A stretch of 32,263 bases of DNA from positions 1 to 32,263 of the IMG/VR virus record IMGVR_UViG_3300030061_000215; one strand, given 5' to 3'. Under the pieces are notes generated by a model that saw only the letters and a program-made list of their open reading frames with translations, did not search any database and was not told the origin of the DNA. This document shows, piece by piece, positions 14,908 through 23,190 of this stretch. Within the stretch, counting starts at the first letter, position 1, and each line of letters begins with the position of its first letter. The DNA is from a virus. Both the position numbers and the translations under genes were made by a program.

Positions 14908-15467
14908 ACTTCATTATAATAAATATATGGGCTCAAAATAGTTTGTACGTTAGTAGGCATCTTAGCTACTATAGTACCCTTTACAAAGTCAGCTCTGTTA
15001 TCATAATATGAAGCACCTAATTGTTTGATCGCTAAGGCAAGATCTTCGTGATTCATACCAGATGTTACATAAACTATTTTTATGTTCTTAGAATCGCTAG
15101 AACTTAGCTCTATATACTTATCATCAAACCCATAAGATTCGTATGATGCTGTACTTAAATTACCATCAGAATCTTGCGATTGAACAGAAGTAATACTAGC
15201 AATAGGTGCAAATGGTAAAACTATTTTCATTCTTTTTCTATATAGATTACCATATTCACCACTATAATCTACATCTGAAATAAATAATGTTCTAGTCTTA
15301 GCTACTATATCTCTATTGATTATAGCCTCACATTTCATTCTAGCAGCTTTAATTATATCTGCTACAATACTATCATCATCAGATGTATCTATTCTTGCAA
15401 AACTTTTAAATTCAGAAGATGATACAATCTCTGATCCACTTACACTATCTATTTGACATGAAATCAT
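14904..15467 (-). CDS. Head-tail connector / adaptor (gp6-like)
   Basis: The 187-residue protein has the pattern of HK97 gp6-like adaptors: an N-terminal region with EFKSFARIDTSDDDSIVAD, then helices containing ARMKCEAIINRDIV, a strand-rich middle with LPFAPIASITSVQ, and a C-terminal helix with EDLALAIKQLGASYYDNRAD. Adaptors dock under the portal. It overlaps the small gene upstream by 4 nt and the joining gene downstream by 4 nt. Sequence similarity is patchy, but the pattern and position agree well. Confidence 0.8.
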   Translation of the reverse strand: MISCQIDSVSGSEIVSSSEFKSFARIDTSDDDSIVADIIKAARMKCEAIINRDIVAKTRTLFISDVDYSGEYGNLYRKRMKIVLPFAPIASITSVQSQDSDGNLSTASYESYGFDDKYIELSSSDSKNIKIVYVTSGMNHEDLALAIKQLGASYYDNRADFVKGTIVAKMPTNVQTILSPYIYYNEV

Positions 15468-15652
15468 TTTGTTTCCTTTTTACCTTTATATTCTTTAGTT
15501 TCTTTATTAGGTTTTGCTTCCTTCTTAGTAATATATTCTGCCCATAGATTAGCTATAAATACTTTAGCGTTTTCTTCTGGAACATCTATTATATCATCCT
15601 TTTCATAAGTTACGTTATCCCTAATAATCTTAGTTAATAATTTAATTTTCAT
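15464..15652 (-). CDS. Hypothetical small protein before connector
   Basis: This 62-residue protein begins MKIKLLTKIIRDNVTYEKDD and ends in a Lys/Glu-rich tail (KEAKPNKETKEYKGKKETK). Short proteins with a compact beta start and a charged tail at this position, between capsid and connector, occur in many siphophages, but I cannot give a function. It follows a terminator and is preceded by a near-match -7 box, so it might begin a separate transcript. Confidence 0.6.
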   Translation of the reverse strand: MKIKLLTKIIRDNVTYEKDDIIDVPEENAKVFIANLWAEYITKKEAKPNKETKEYKGKKETK

Positions 15653-15674
15653 GATACTTAAATTTTGTTTGGTG

Positions 15675-15682
15675 TAAAGATA
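15675..15682 (-). promoter_or_regulatory. Near-match -7 box TATCTTTA after the capsid terminator
   Basis: The minus strand reads TATCTTTA, seven of eight to TAnnTTTG, 22 nt before the ATG at 15652. It is just past the capsid terminator, where a new promoter would be useful for the neck and tail genes. No TTTG is seen at -33. Confidence 0.25.
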
Positions 15683-15711
15683 AAAAAAAAGGACAACTAA
15701 TTTAGTTGCCC
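15682..15711 (-). terminator. Rho-independent terminator downstream of major capsid
   Basis: On the minus strand GGGCAACT and AGTTGTCC can pair around a short AT loop (one mismatch in the outer part), and this is followed by a run of nine Ts. It lies 27 nt after the capsid stop codon, facing the direction of transcription. Such a terminator would raise capsid mRNA relative to the downstream neck genes. Confidence 0.8.
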
Positions 15712-15738
15712 TTAATTTATACTAATTAGTTAAACTAA

Positions 15739-16956
15739 TTATGATGTTTCTAAAGCAGTCTTAGCAGCACTAAATGTACCTTTAACAAACGCTTTAGGTA
15801 GATATATAGCGTGAGCAAGTCTGATATTACCTCGTACACTCACGAGATTTTTCTCAAAATTGTCGTTATTTTCTACGCCAAAGTCTATGGTCATATTTTG
15901 TCTCTGGAACACTTGCGAACCTTGAGCAAAATCACCAACTACAAAAGAACCTGCTGCCATCTTATTATTTAGATAAACAGGGATTCCATTGATCCTAGTA
16001 AAGCCGTCAGAAGTTACAATAGAATTACCTCTTAGATACTCATTAGTAGTATCTTTTAATAGGTAGATTTTATGGTAATCTGTAGGATTTAAAATTATAC
16101 CAGTAGCTGTGTAATTACTAAGAGCAAGCTGGTTCGCTGACACTATCAACGCATCCAATTCTTGAGCTGACTCAATAGCATTTGCAAAACCACCAGCAGC
16201 AAAAGAAGTACCTCCGTTGATTAATCCTAACTGATTTGGTGAAACACCAGAACCATTTAGTAATTGATCATCTACTACAGTCATAATTTTAGCAGGTAGC
16301 CTTTGTGAAAGGTATGCCTGTAAACCAACTGTATCATCCAGCATTTCTTGCGAGATAGTCATAGTTGCAGAAGTACGCTGTACGATTGCATCAGCAGCAG
16401 TAAGCTGGAATTCTGATTCAGTCGGAGCAGCTCCCTCAGCTACGTTAGCAGCATTATCAGTATAAGCTGATTCTTTTACATATCTAATTACATTAGCAGA
16501 TGTACTAGCAACTGGGATAATACCCATCATGTTAGTAACATTAGAAGGATCTCTCTTAATTCCTGCAACTCTATCTACACCTGTAGCATCTCTTGATGAT
16601 CCAGCACCAGAGAAATCAGATGATATTAAAACGTCTGCCTTAATATCAAAAGAAGCAGAATTAGATGATCCAGCTCTATAAGCCTTGAAGGATTCGCTAT
16701 TTTCCATAGCCTCTCCAAATCTTTCTGATTTAGTTTTATAAACATCAGAGAAGTCGTCTTTCTTACTTTCAACTTCCATTTTGTCTAATCTTTCAACTAA
16801 TTCAGAGTGTTTTTCAACGAGGTTACTTACCTCGCCTTTTACTACAGTATCAATTTCGTTATTAACATTATCTTGAATAGCCTTTGAACTTTTCTCTAGC
16901 TTCTCATCAATAATATTACAAACGTCATCTAACTGTTTTTTTATATTCTCATCCAT
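15739..16956 (-). CDS. Major capsid protein, HK97 fold
   Basis: The 405-residue protein builds the icosahedral shell. Its N-terminal quarter (about 1-90) is highly charged and coiled-coil-like (MDENIKKQLDDVCNIIDEKL), resembling the HK97 delta scaffold domain that is removed by the prohead protease. The rest has HK97 phrases, for example MMGIIPVASTSANVIRYVKE, QRTSATMTISQEMLDD, VVDDQLLNGSGVSPNQLGL and ILNPTDYHKIYLLKD, which belong to the P and A domains. It overlaps the protease by one base (TAATG) and is followed by a strong terminator. The exact cleavage site is not evident. Length is normal for the family. Confidence 0.95.
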   Translation of the reverse strand: MDENIKKQLDDVCNIIDEKLEKSSKAIQDNVNNEIDTVVKGEVSNLVEKHSELVERLDKMEVESKKDDFSDVYKTKSERFGEAMENSESFKAYRAGSSNSASFDIKADVLISSDFSGAGSSRDATGVDRVAGIKRDPSNVTNMMGIIPVASTSANVIRYVKESAYTDNAANVAEGAAPTESEFQLTAADAIVQRTSATMTISQEMLDDTVGLQAYLSQRLPAKIMTVVDDQLLNGSGVSPNQLGLINGGTSFAAGGFANAIESAQELDALIVSANQLALSNYTATGIILNPTDYHKIYLLKDTTNEYLRGNSIVTSDGFTRINGIPVYLNNKMAAGSFVVGDFAQGSQVFQRQNMTIDFGVENNDNFEKNLVSVRGNIRLAHAIYLPKAFVKGTFSAAKTALETS

Positions 16957-17666
16957 TATTTTGAATTTAAACTGTTAAACATATAATTAAAGATTGAATC
17001 TGAGGTTATTTCATCTTCTTTATTTTCCAAGTGTACATTACTACGAGTTGGTTCTTTTTCCGATTGGTGTGAATTATCACGAGCAATCAAAGACTTCAAA
17101 ACTTCTAATTCATATTCAACTAAATAACCAAGATCATCCGTAATGTTTCCCTTACGAACTAGCTTAATCAAATTGTCAAATCTCTTTGTGTAATAGTCAA
17201 TCTGTTCTGATTTACCTTTTACATCTAATATTTTTGCTTGATCATTAGCAGCAATAGTTACTGCACTTATCTCATATAACTTAGCCTCAGTAATTACTCT
17301 AACGCCATCCTCTCTGTTTTCTCTATCTAATACCTGCATACCCACGCTGTTTTCTTCAATTACTCCATATTTTAAAAGCTCTAATACCTCAGTACCGAAT
17401 GTAGTCTTAGGGATCTCTGCGATAAATTTTAAACCATACTCGTCCTCTTCTAATTCTTTTATTTTTCCTATTGGCTTAGTTATATCATGCTGATATAAAT
17501 ACTTTACTCTTGATCCGTTATTTTTAATTGTTCTGGAATATGCACCTCTTTGTACAATATCGTTATCTGAATCTACGTTACCGAATACACTACCATATCC
17601 TTTGACTATTCCTAACTTATTATCAATATCACTTATTTCTCCTTGTTTATATATAAGACTGCTCAT
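16956..17666 (-). CDS. Prohead protease, HK97 family (peptidase S78)
   Basis: The 236-residue protein is the serine protease that matures the prohead by removing the capsid scaffold domain. It contains GIVKGYGSVFGNVDSDNDIV, the catalytic His in VKYLYQHD (H60), PIGKI, FGTEVLELLKYGV and the Ser of ENSVGM (S107). The acidic member is likely in EAKLYE (E128 or E132), and SAVTIAAN follows. Residues after about 150 form a charged helical tail common in these proteases. A TATTTTTG promoter box is 17 nt before the ATG at 17666. It sits between the Mu F-like and capsid genes, as expected. Confidence 0.92.
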   Translation of the reverse strand: MSSLIYKQGEISDIDNKLGIVKGYGSVFGNVDSDNDIVQRGAYSRTIKNNGSRVKYLYQHDITKPIGKIKELEEDEYGLKFIAEIPKTTFGTEVLELLKYGVIEENSVGMQVLDRENREDGVRVITEAKLYEISAVTIAANDQAKILDVKGKSEQIDYYTKRFDNLIKLVRKGNITDDLGYLVEYELEVLKSLIARDNSHQSEKEPTRSNVHLENKEDEITSDSIFNYMFNSLNSK

Positions 17667-17683
17667 AATTAAATTTTTATTTT

Positions 17684-17691
17684 CAAAAATA
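17684..17691 (-). promoter_or_regulatory. -7 promoter box TATTTTTG before protease and capsid
   Basis: The minus strand reads TATTTTTG, an exact TAnnTTTG match, in the 48-bp gap upstream of the protease. The following bases (AAAATAAAAATTT) resemble those after the portal promoter box, which is also TATTTTTG. With the terminator after the capsid gene, this would define a protease-capsid transcript. Confidence 0.45.
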
Positions 17692-17714
17692 AATAAAATA
17701 AATAATAAATGTTT

Positions 17715-18572
17715 TTACTCCTTTCTGATAGCTAATGCTTGTTGCTCTGTATATTCAGTAGCTACAAAAGGTGCAGAGAAACATCTACAATTTACAATTT
17801 CTTTTGCTGCAGCTCCCATAGTCATATCACTAGGAAACATCATTTTTTGATTATTAATGCTATATGGCTCATTGAAAGGTAATATTGTACCAGAATATGC
17901 TTGATGAGCAGGTCTACCTCTATCATCCATAGTAGCTATCCATTCCTTTTGTAGCATATCTGTACCAAATATATTCTCTGCAGCTACCTTGACACCTAGA
18001 TTAGCTGCTGCCGTACTCTCTGTTCTTATAATTCTTTTAGCCATCCATCTTGCTTTGAAGTCCATATCTTTAGTTAATATCCTTACTCTATCCTCTATAC
18101 CTAACGCCATAAACTCTGGATCGTCTAGCTTTGCTTGTAGTACGGATCTTAATTCTACTAAGGCTGTATCCTGTACTGTTTTAATATTTGCTCCTGTAGC
18201 TATATAGTTTTCTTTGTCTTGAATAAACTTTTCGGTAGCATATTCTACATCTGCTTCATCTTGCTGCTTTGGTATAGACTTCACTAAATGTTTTTTGTAC
18301 CAGTTAAAATACCTTTTAGTTATATCGTTATATAACTCTAAATTAAGTTTATGTATATCCTCTTTATTGAATAACTGAGCAAAATTCTGATTATTAGGAT
18401 TCTCATCTTCTTTAAACATCTGTATAGCTTTATCAAAATTTGATTTATAAAACTTATAGACTAAAGAATTGTTTTTCTTTTGACTGTATAATAATAATTT
18501 TCTAAACTCTAGTGATAGACGTTTCTTCTGATTCTTAGTGAAGATGCTTCTTATAACTTTTGATGTAGACAT
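17715..18572 (-). CDS. Minor head protein, Mu F-like
   Basis: The 285-residue protein belongs to the phage Mu F / SPP1 gp7 minor head family, present in few copies near the portal and involved in head assembly or DNA delivery. An extended helical N-terminus carries Lys-rich stretches. The family region follows: RIIRTESTAAANLGVKVAAE, KEWIATMDDRGRPAHQAYSG, then a C-terminal EIVNCRCFSAPFV with the conserved NCRC. It overlaps the portal gene by one base (TAATG), which fits the usual portal-then-F order. Confidence 0.9.
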   Translation of the reverse strand: MSTSKVIRSIFTKNQKKRLSLEFRKLLLYSQKKNNSLVYKFYKSNFDKAIQMFKEDENPNNQNFAQLFNKEDIHKLNLELYNDITKRYFNWYKKHLVKSIPKQQDEADVEYATEKFIQDKENYIATGANIKTVQDTALVELRSVLQAKLDDPEFMALGIEDRVRILTKDMDFKARWMAKRIIRTESTAAANLGVKVAAENIFGTDMLQKEWIATMDDRGRPAHQAYSGTILPFNEPYSINNQKMMFPSDMTMGAAAKEIVNCRCFSAPFVATEYTEQQALAIRKE

Positions 18573-20869
18573 TAATTTTCATTTTTTTCAATAATACGTT
18601 TACACCAATTAGCCATAGGATCACTATCTACTCCTTTAGCTTTTATAGATCCTCCCCATAAAGCATAAGAAATATCACCACAGATAGGCTTACCTTTTTC
18701 ATCTGTGTATTTACCTGTAACATATTCATTAGCTCTAGACAGGTAGGCATAAGTCTTTTTTACTATAGATAAACTTAATCCTCTACCAGCTATAAGATCA
18801 GATGCTCTATTCTTACCAACTAAGGTTGCACAGGGATTGTTAAAAGATTCGTTAATGTCTTTTGCTCTTTTAGCATTATTTATAGCAGACTTAGGATAGT
18901 TGCTATACATTTCTTCTTTAGTTTCTTTTACTGCTTCGTTATACTCTTCATGAGTATTAAAAGGCATAAATACATCTGTGCCATCCATAGTGTGGCTATG
19001 GCTGCCAGATCCACCTAATTCTCTGGCTCTATCTTCTGCCTCTTGCTCAGTAGTATAAACATCTGTCATACCATCTACTAATCTCTTTACTATAGAATCC
19101 TCAGATGAGCTTTTTTTACTAGACATAGGATGTCCTTCTGGTAAAAGATCTGTATCGTGTTTACCACTTCTAAACTTTCCATTTCTTAGAACAAATAAAA
19201 ACGAATTTACTCTTGACATTGCCCACATCTCTGGACCAGTTACATTAGGTCTTACAGATTCTGGATTAGTTCTATATGCACCGATTCCTCTTTTATATAC
19301 TGCATATAAAGTTCTAACATTAGTTCTTTTACTAGCTACATCTCCTACCTTTTCATTATGATCGTCAGCTTTTTTTTGTAATGACTTTCTTAGGGTAGCA
19401 CTCATTTCCTGCTTTTCTTCCTCTTCTCTTACTTCTTCTATTTCCTCTTCATCTACTATTTCTGGCTCTTCATTAGCATCTGCCTCAGCTCTTTCTGGCT
19501 TAGGAGGGAAAGATAAATCATCACTTACTGACATATCTAAATCTGAAATTGCAACAAAACCACTAGGCACTAACATATCATCTGCTATTGGCATATCATC
19601 CATTATACCATATCCTACAGCCTCTCTCTTTTCATTAGTAGTAAGCCAATAAGACTTAGATAGATTATCTACTAATTGTTGCTGCTCTGGCATAAGCTCT
19701 GGTATTACAGTATAGTCAAAATCAAAATATAGATCTTCACCAAACTGTGGTACTAGCCATCTATTAAATTCATCTCTTATTCTATTAAGCTCTGGAATGA
19801 CAGCATTAGTAAACATTACCTTTCTGGCTGTTCTATAATTATCGTAAGTGCTAGAATCAGTATTATTTAATAATTGTATTGGCACACCATAGACATTTGC
19901 AAGATCAGCAATAGATGCTTGATAAGTTTCTAATAATTGTAAATCTGTACTGTTTAATCCAAAATTAACCCAGCTAAACTTCTTACCAGTAATCATCACT
20001 TTATTAGCATTTGCAGATCCACCAAAGTTTCTTTGCATAGCATCGCTTAATTGTTGTGCCTGTGTAGGTGTCAAAGAATCATCATCTGGTACAAGCATAC
20101 CTTTTGCAGTCTGATTATGTAAATATTTTAGCTGTGTTTCTATAGCTTCATTGTTAGTAGCTAATACTCTCATAGCAGCTTTTATAGGGCTTTGACCATA
20201 TAAGTGTGATCCTTGACCTGTAGAATAGTCTGGATTCCAATCTGCAATATGTAATACTTCACTAGCATCTAGATCATATTGTTGCTTTCTATACTGCATA
20301 ACATATTTATCTACTGGCTTAAATATTCCTGCAGATTTAATTTCTATAAGGTGTGCTGGTAGATTATATAATTGTTGTACTACTCTATCTTTTCTAGTGT
20401 TAGGGTAAATACCATAGACATATCTGTTACCTGTTAGCTTACCAAATCCAATCATCTCAGCTAAGAATGTAGAAAAGCTCTGAGTAGGATTAGGCGTTTC
20501 TAATAGTTTCTGTAATCCAGTATTTTCTATTTCTTCAAAAGTAGATTTACGCAATAGCTTAGATTGTAATAAAGACTCTTGATTTAAGCCATTAGTAGTT
20601 AAAGATTTATATTCCTTGAAAGCACCATTATCTACTTTCTTATAGATCTTAAATGGTACTGAGGTAGATGACTGAATAATAAGATTTATGATGCTATAAA
20701 TACTTGTATTGTGTGAGTATCCTTTTTTGATGTAATCATCATCATAAACATTGTTAGAAATTATGTTATCTCCCAGAAAACTGTATATGAATTTGTTGTA
20801 TGATTCTGCTGTTACATTTGTGTTAAACGCCTTAATACTATTTCTGATTCTATCTAAAAAGCTCGCCAT
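18572..20869 (-). CDS. Portal protein with large C-terminal extension
   Basis: The first 450 residues are an HK97-type portal: NTSIYSIINLIIQSSTSVPF, LLETPNPTQSFSTFLAEMIG, TGNRYVYGI, SEVLHIADWNPDY, LYGQSPIKAAMRVL, ADLANVYGVPIQLLNN and FNRWLVPQFGEDLYFDFDYT. The portal dodecamer at one vertex is the DNA entry and exit gate. After an acidic linker (about 455-490) come about 280 more residues. One segment reads YAVYKRGIGAYRTNP plus EMWAMSRVNSFL (521-558), another GSHSHTMDGTDVFMPFNTHEEY (622-643), and a final one has NAKRAKDINES, RASDLIAGRGLSLSIVKKTY and CGDISYALWGG (664-740). I recall such segments as add-on modules in other phage head proteins, but cannot name their function. The protein is far longer than a typical portal of 400-500 residues. 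Confidence 0.92.
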   Translation of the reverse strand: MASFLDRIRNSIKAFNTNVTAESYNKFIYSFLGDNIISNNVYDDDYIKKGYSHNTSIYSIINLIIQSSTSVPFKIYKKVDNGAFKEYKSLTTNGLNQESLLQSKLLRKSTFEEIENTGLQKLLETPNPTQSFSTFLAEMIGFGKLTGNRYVYGIYPNTRKDRVVQQLYNLPAHLIEIKSAGIFKPVDKYVMQYRKQQYDLDASEVLHIADWNPDYSTGQGSHLYGQSPIKAAMRVLATNNEAIETQLKYLHNQTAKGMLVPDDDSLTPTQAQQLSDAMQRNFGGSANANKVMITGKKFSWVNFGLNSTDLQLLETYQASIADLANVYGVPIQLLNNTDSSTYDNYRTARKVMFTNAVIPELNRIRDEFNRWLVPQFGEDLYFDFDYTVIPELMPEQQQLVDNLSKSYWLTTNEKREAVGYGIMDDMPIADDMLVPSGFVAISDLDMSVSDDLSFPPKPERAEADANEEPEIVDEEEIEEVREEEEKQEMSATLRKSLQKKADDHNEKVGDVASKRTNVRTLYAVYKRGIGAYRTNPESVRPNVTGPEMWAMSRVNSFLFVLRNGKFRSGKHDTDLLPEGHPMSSKKSSSEDSIVKRLVDGMTDVYTTEQEAEDRARELGGSGSHSHTMDGTDVFMPFNTHEEYNEAVKETKEEMYSNYPKSAINNAKRAKDINESFNNPCATLVGKNRASDLIAGRGLSLSIVKKTYAYLSRANEYVTGKYTDEKGKPICGDISYALWGGSIKAKGVDSDPMANWCKRIIEKNEN

Positions 20870-20883
20870 AAGAAAATTTTATT

Positions 20884-20891
20884 CAAAAATA
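20884..20891 (-). promoter_or_regulatory. -7 promoter box TATTTTTG before portal
   Basis: The minus strand reads TATTTTTG, an exact match, 14 nt before the portal ATG in a 43-bp gap after the terminase gene. The bases after it (AATAAAATTTTC) resemble those after the protease box. No TTTG at -33. Confidence 0.45.
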
Positions 20892-20912
20892 CATAATTTT
20901 ATGAAACCATGA

Positions 20913-22091
20913 TTACACTATTACTAGATCTCTATGTTTACTAAGACCAGTTGTAACTCCATAACGCAGAGCATCCATACAATGATCCATAGAATTTTGC
21001 TTTATTTTATTTATTCTCGTGCCTTCTCTGTCCTGCTCCCAAACATACCAAGTATATTCTTTCTGCAGATTTTTGCTCTCCTTAGAGGCATATACCTCAT
21101 ACTGTCTAATCTGATTAATTCCTGCCATAACTGATCCTGCTCCCTTTATAGATCCTCTACAGTATAAACCCATTCTTGACATTTCTTCCAATGATTTAGC
21201 CTCTGCACTATCAAAGATCCATAGCTCTTGTTCTAATCCTAGTTTAGTTATTTCAGAAAAAATATCTTCATTGGTCATTCCTTTAGCATAAAACAACTCA
21301 TGTACATAGAGCTTATCGTTTTTTCTCATAACCATACAGGCTGCAGTAGGATCATTTGAAAAGCCAAAATCGCAAGCATATACTACCTCAGCTTGTTCTT
21401 TGTCTGGAAAGTCTTTTAGATCTACAAACTTCCAATTATCGTATATCTGCCCATCCCTCCAGTTAGCTCTCTTACCCTCACCATATACTCTCCACATTTC
21501 TTTATCAACATCTTTAAGTCTTAATATTTCTTTTTTGACTTCTGGATCTATAAAGAAATTGTCTTTGTAAGTAGTAATAAATGAATCACAATCATCCCTA
21601 GCCATAACATCATATACCCATGATACTACATCAGACGGATTAAAATCTAATAATATTTTCTCTGTAGTACGAAGAGCGATTTGGTTAAAACTTGATTTAT
21701 CAATTTCATTGCACTCATTGAGAAAAGCAATATTTCTCTTTCTACCTCTAATCTTTATTTCTGAATCTAATGATAAAAATTCGCAGAGATGATTTTTATA
21801 CTTAAATGTTAATTCTGTTTTATTAAACTCTGAGAATTGATAGATACCTGTGGTCTTAGCTATATCTAGAAAGTCTCTTAGAGTAGATCCTTTAAGTGCT
21901 GGTAATGTCCTACGAGCTATTGTAATGACCATAGGATCTTTTCTTACAGTCATCCAATAAATAATTATTTGTAGCAATGAGAAAGTCTTTCCACTACGTG
22001 AGCCTCCTTGATGGCATATTATTCTTTTCTTACTATTAAGTGTTTGATAAAACTGCTTATTGCACCTTATTTCTCTTCTGCTGGCTTCCAT
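20913..22091 (-). CDS. terL: Terminase large subunit
   Basis: The 392-residue packaging motor combines an ATPase and a headful or site-specific nuclease, docks on the portal and pumps DNA into the prohead. Walker A is at residues 29-36 (GGSRSGKT), with the Walker B-like IAFLNECNEID at 121-131. The RNase H-like nuclease has acidic residues in ACDFGFSNDPTAA (D241), WIFDSAEAK (D294) and SMDHCMDALRYG (D369/D373). This arrangement matches the PBSX/Terminase_3 type. It overlaps the small subunit gene by 25 nt, and ATG 22091 gives an N-terminus of normal length. All key residues appear intact. Confidence 0.95.
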   Translation of the reverse strand: MEASRREIRCNKQFYQTLNSKKRIICHQGGSRSGKTFSLLQIIIYWMTVRKDPMVITIARRTLPALKGSTLRDFLDIAKTTGIYQFSEFNKTELTFKYKNHLCEFLSLDSEIKIRGRKRNIAFLNECNEIDKSSFNQIALRTTEKILLDFNPSDVVSWVYDVMARDDCDSFITTYKDNFFIDPEVKKEILRLKDVDKEMWRVYGEGKRANWRDGQIYDNWKFVDLKDFPDKEQAEVVYACDFGFSNDPTAACMVMRKNDKLYVHELFYAKGMTNEDIFSEITKLGLEQELWIFDSAEAKSLEEMSRMGLYCRGSIKGAGSVMAGINQIRQYEVYASKESKNLQKEYTWYVWEQDREGTRINKIKQNSMDHCMDALRYGVTTGLSKHRDLVIV

Positions 22092-22420
22092 TGTATTAAT
22101 GTAGATTCTACTCCTCCACTATGCTCTACCTCTTGTTTTTCAACATAGCCTCTTTTATTTCTGCCTTTAGTCTTTAGATAAAATATAGTAGATGTTGGAT
22201 TACCATCTTTTATCTGTTTAAATAAAGATGTTTCTGCAAAGTCTAATGCTACATCAGCTAATTCATCAACTGCAGCTCTAAACTTTTTATCTTTTTTATA
22301 ATAATCATAATAAGTAGTACGAGATAATCCACATTCCTTACAGGCAGCAGATACAATACCCAGATGGTTCTCCAGAGATTGCAATAGTCTTTTTTTATTG
22401 TGTAAAGTTTTGTTAGCCAT
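22067..22420 (-). CDS. terS: Terminase small subunit
   Basis: The 117-residue protein begins MANKTLHNKKRLLQSLENHLG and contains an N-terminal helix-turn-helix region (GIVSAACKECGLSRTTYYDY) followed by a helical oligomerisation region (FRAAVDELADVALDFAETSL). Its C-terminus is GGVESTLIQWKPAEEK. Small subunits bind the packaging site and deliver DNA to the large subunit. Order and overlap with the large subunit gene support the call. I use ATG 22420 in preference to an upstream TTG three codons earlier. Confidence 0.85.
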   Translation of the reverse strand: MANKTLHNKKRLLQSLENHLGIVSAACKECGLSRTTYYDYYKKDKKFRAAVDELADVALDFAETSLFKQIKDGNPTSTIFYLKTKGRNKRGYVEKQEVEHSGGVESTLIQWKPAEEK

Positions 22421-22431
22421 AACAAGCAAAA

Positions 22432-22716
22432 TTAAGCATATTTTGTTACTATTTGTGAATATGTATTGTTTTTACCCTCTTGTCTGTGTTTATAATAGAA
22501 ATATAAATACCATAATTCTTTTAATTGCCACTCTATTTCTGGCAAATTGCGTTCATATTTGTCGTTTACTGGGAATAAAATAGAGATAGCATGGATTCTT
22601 TTAAAGCATTTATAATCATCGTTAGCATCGTACCTGTGTTTCTTTGCTTTTATCTTATAATGCAATATGAATGTCTCAATATTTCGTATTACCTTTTGCT
22701 TCCCTGTCAGTTTCAC
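22432..22716 (-). CDS. Hypothetical protein upstream of terminase
   Basis: This 94-residue protein of unknown function begins (GTG start) MKLTGKQKVIRNIETFILHY. It has basic helices, then an aromatic-rich region (WQLKELWYLYFYYKHRQEG). It contains no recognised motif and no membrane helix. It overlaps the previous gene by 41 nt and sits 11 nt before the terminase small subunit. A GTG start inside the neighbour is not ideal, so a later start is possible. It might relate to packaging, but position is the only reason to say so. Confidence 0.55.
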   Translation of the reverse strand: MKLTGKQKVIRNIETFILHYKIKAKKHRYDANDDYKCFKRIHAISILFPVNDKYERNLPEIEWQLKELWYLYFYYKHRQEGKNNTYSQIVTKYA

Positions 22717-23020
22717 ATCCTAAAAGTAGGATAAATCTCTCTCTATTTATAATTTCTTTATTGTATTTATATGTTTTTACTCCGTTTTTTTCTATTAATT
22801 CTAGGTTATGATAGAAATTATATTGGCGAGAAGAGCGATCTATGTCAAAACTTATTCTCTTATTTGGATACTCATTATACATTATCCAATGGTTATAAGT
22901 AGTCTGACATGGATCACTAGATTCTCCCATATTTTGTTCGGTCTTTCCGTCTAAATCACAGACGAAATTATACCTTACCTTTTTTTTCCTTAACTGTTTC
23001 TGCTTCCACAGGTTCGGCAT
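22676..23020 (-). CDS. Hypothetical protein overlapping both neighbours
   Basis: The 114-residue ORF begins MPNLWKQKQLRKKKVRYNF and contains CDLDGKTEQNMGESSDPCQ, NEYPNKRISFDID and NREIILLLGCETD-like segments. I do not recognise it. The ATG at 23020 lies 53 nt inside the previous gene, while the next in-frame ATG (codon 31, at 22930) would remove that overlap but shorten the protein to 84 residues. The overlap includes a run of eight As. The real start is therefore doubtful, and a slippage-derived fusion cannot be excluded. Confidence 0.5.
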   Translation of the reverse strand: MPNLWKQKQLRKKKVRYNFVCDLDGKTEQNMGESSDPCQTTYNHWIMYNEYPNKRISFDIDRSSRQYNFYHNLELIEKNGVKTYKYNKEIINRERFILLLGCETDREAKGNTKY

Positions 23021-23174
23021 CAGCGTCTTGTATAGCGTTTACTTCTGGTAATTTAACACCCATAGTTTCTAAGGCGTTTAAAACTAAATGTGCTTCTGCT
23101 AAAGTAAGTACACCTTTCTGTACTGACTTCTCACAAACGCTGACCAGAATATTCATTGCTTGATCATTATTCAT
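22968..23174 (-). CDS. Hypothetical small acidic protein
   Basis: This 68-residue protein begins MNNDQAMNILVSVCEKSVQK, is helical in its first half (KGVLTLAEAHLVLNALETMG), and ends with an Ala/Glu/Lys-rich tail (EPVEAETVKEKKGKV). It has no recognised motif. An exact TAGATTTG promoter box precedes it by 21 nt. It follows the helicase gene and precedes three unknown genes before the terminase. Confidence 0.6.
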   Translation of the reverse strand: MNNDQAMNILVSVCEKSVQKGVLTLAEAHLVLNALETMGVKLPEVNAIQDADAEPVEAETVKEKKGKV

Positions 23175-23190
23175 AACTTAAATTTTAATA

